Notes under the pieces: model-generated
Database searches by the model: none
What the model was told of the DNA's origin: nothing
The model's input: the letters and a program-made list of their open reading frames with translations, nothing else
Program-made: the position numbers and the translations under genes
Source: Candidatus Poribacteria bacterium
GTDB lineage: Bacteria > Poribacteria > WGA-4E > WGA-3G
Direction: 5' to 3'
Length of the DNA: 39,492 bases
Assembly (NCBI GenBank): GCA_009841255.1
Contig: VXMD01000037.1
Span: 1-39,492, forward strand
Shown here: in pieces, positions 39,367-39,492 of the stretch
Layout of the letters: every line of letters starts with the position of its first letter
Position numbering within the stretch: position 1 is the first letter of the stretch

Positions 39367-39482
39367 CTCACGCTTTCGCTCTTCGTTTTCGTCTCGTTCC
39401 TCAGGTGTAAAAATTTCGGTTGTAATTTCTGGATTGTTTGTACTGCACGCGGTTTTTTAGACCACTCCCTAAAGGAAGATTG

Positions 39483-39491
39483 TGCTATAAT
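39483..39491 (+). promoter_or_regulatory. extended -10 box at the right edge, divergent from the SIR2 gene
   Basis: TGCTATAAT matches the extended -10 consensus (TGnTATAAT). No -35 is seen. It would drive a plus-strand gene beyond the window. Confidence 0.3.
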
Positions 39492-39492
39492 G

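Overview
The window looks like a chromosomal segment of an uncultured bacterium of moderate GC content. Gene content (a DUF6785-type membrane protein, several sugar-phosphate isomerase/epimerase paralogues, an N-acyl-D-amino-acid deacylase, a GldA/GldF/GldG/DUF4340 ABC cluster) and the very high density of short dispersed palindromic repeats between genes suggest a Candidatus Poribacteria-like lineage. That assignment is inference from gene content and repeat style, not proven here. There is no rRNA, no insertion sequence and no CRISPR array. One tRNA (Leu, anticodon CAA) and one tmRNA are present.

Layout. 1-4627 is accessory DNA: the 3' end of a DNA N6-adenine methylase-like gene, a coiled-coil membrane protein of unknown function, a small gene broken by a frameshift and a stop, a patch of gene remnants (including the last codons of another methylase-like gene), and a TPR protein overlapping a Doc/Fic-family toxin gene. 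4815-11470 is a run of plus-strand metabolic genes: phosphomannose isomerase-like cupin, PlsC-type acyltransferase, TIM-barrel isomerase, nadC, a YbhN/LPG-synthase-like membrane protein and a beta-hydroxyacid dehydrogenase. dnaN (minus) converges on them at a nested inverted repeat. 13276-20860 holds a DUF6785 membrane protein, then the ABC ATPase, permease, GldG-like and DUF4340 genes and a SIMPL lipoprotein. 20949-28415 is minus strand: a type II restriction-modification pair, a small ORF, an N-acyl-D-amino-acid deacylase, a bifunctional-nuclease-domain protein, and a flotillin/NfeD-like/PH-domain cluster. 28456-30875 is an RNA and translation quality-control block: ssrA next to smpB, divergent from hflX. 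30890-34106 holds a small CxxC protein, a second isomerase, tRNA-Leu, a hypothetical gene and an M24 peptidase. 34254-39366 is a large two-gene minus-strand operon: a SIR2-like protein overlapping a 1353-residue P-loop NTPase.

How things work together. The SIR2/NTPase pair is the best candidate for an interesting system. The NTPase has its Walker A motif at residue 25, so it has no N-terminal effector of its own. The SIR2-like NADase-type protein is encoded immediately upstream with an 11-base overlap. This looks like a two-protein version of the SIR2-STAND architecture used in antiphage defence. Its borders carry a repeat and a truncated gene remnant.

The intergenic DNA also holds several repeat families. 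The most striking is a composite element whose 3' block (CCGCAAGG, then an A/T-rich block ending in AATTAAAA) ends 0-17 bases before the start codons of four separate genes. It seems to supply transcription and/or translation signals.
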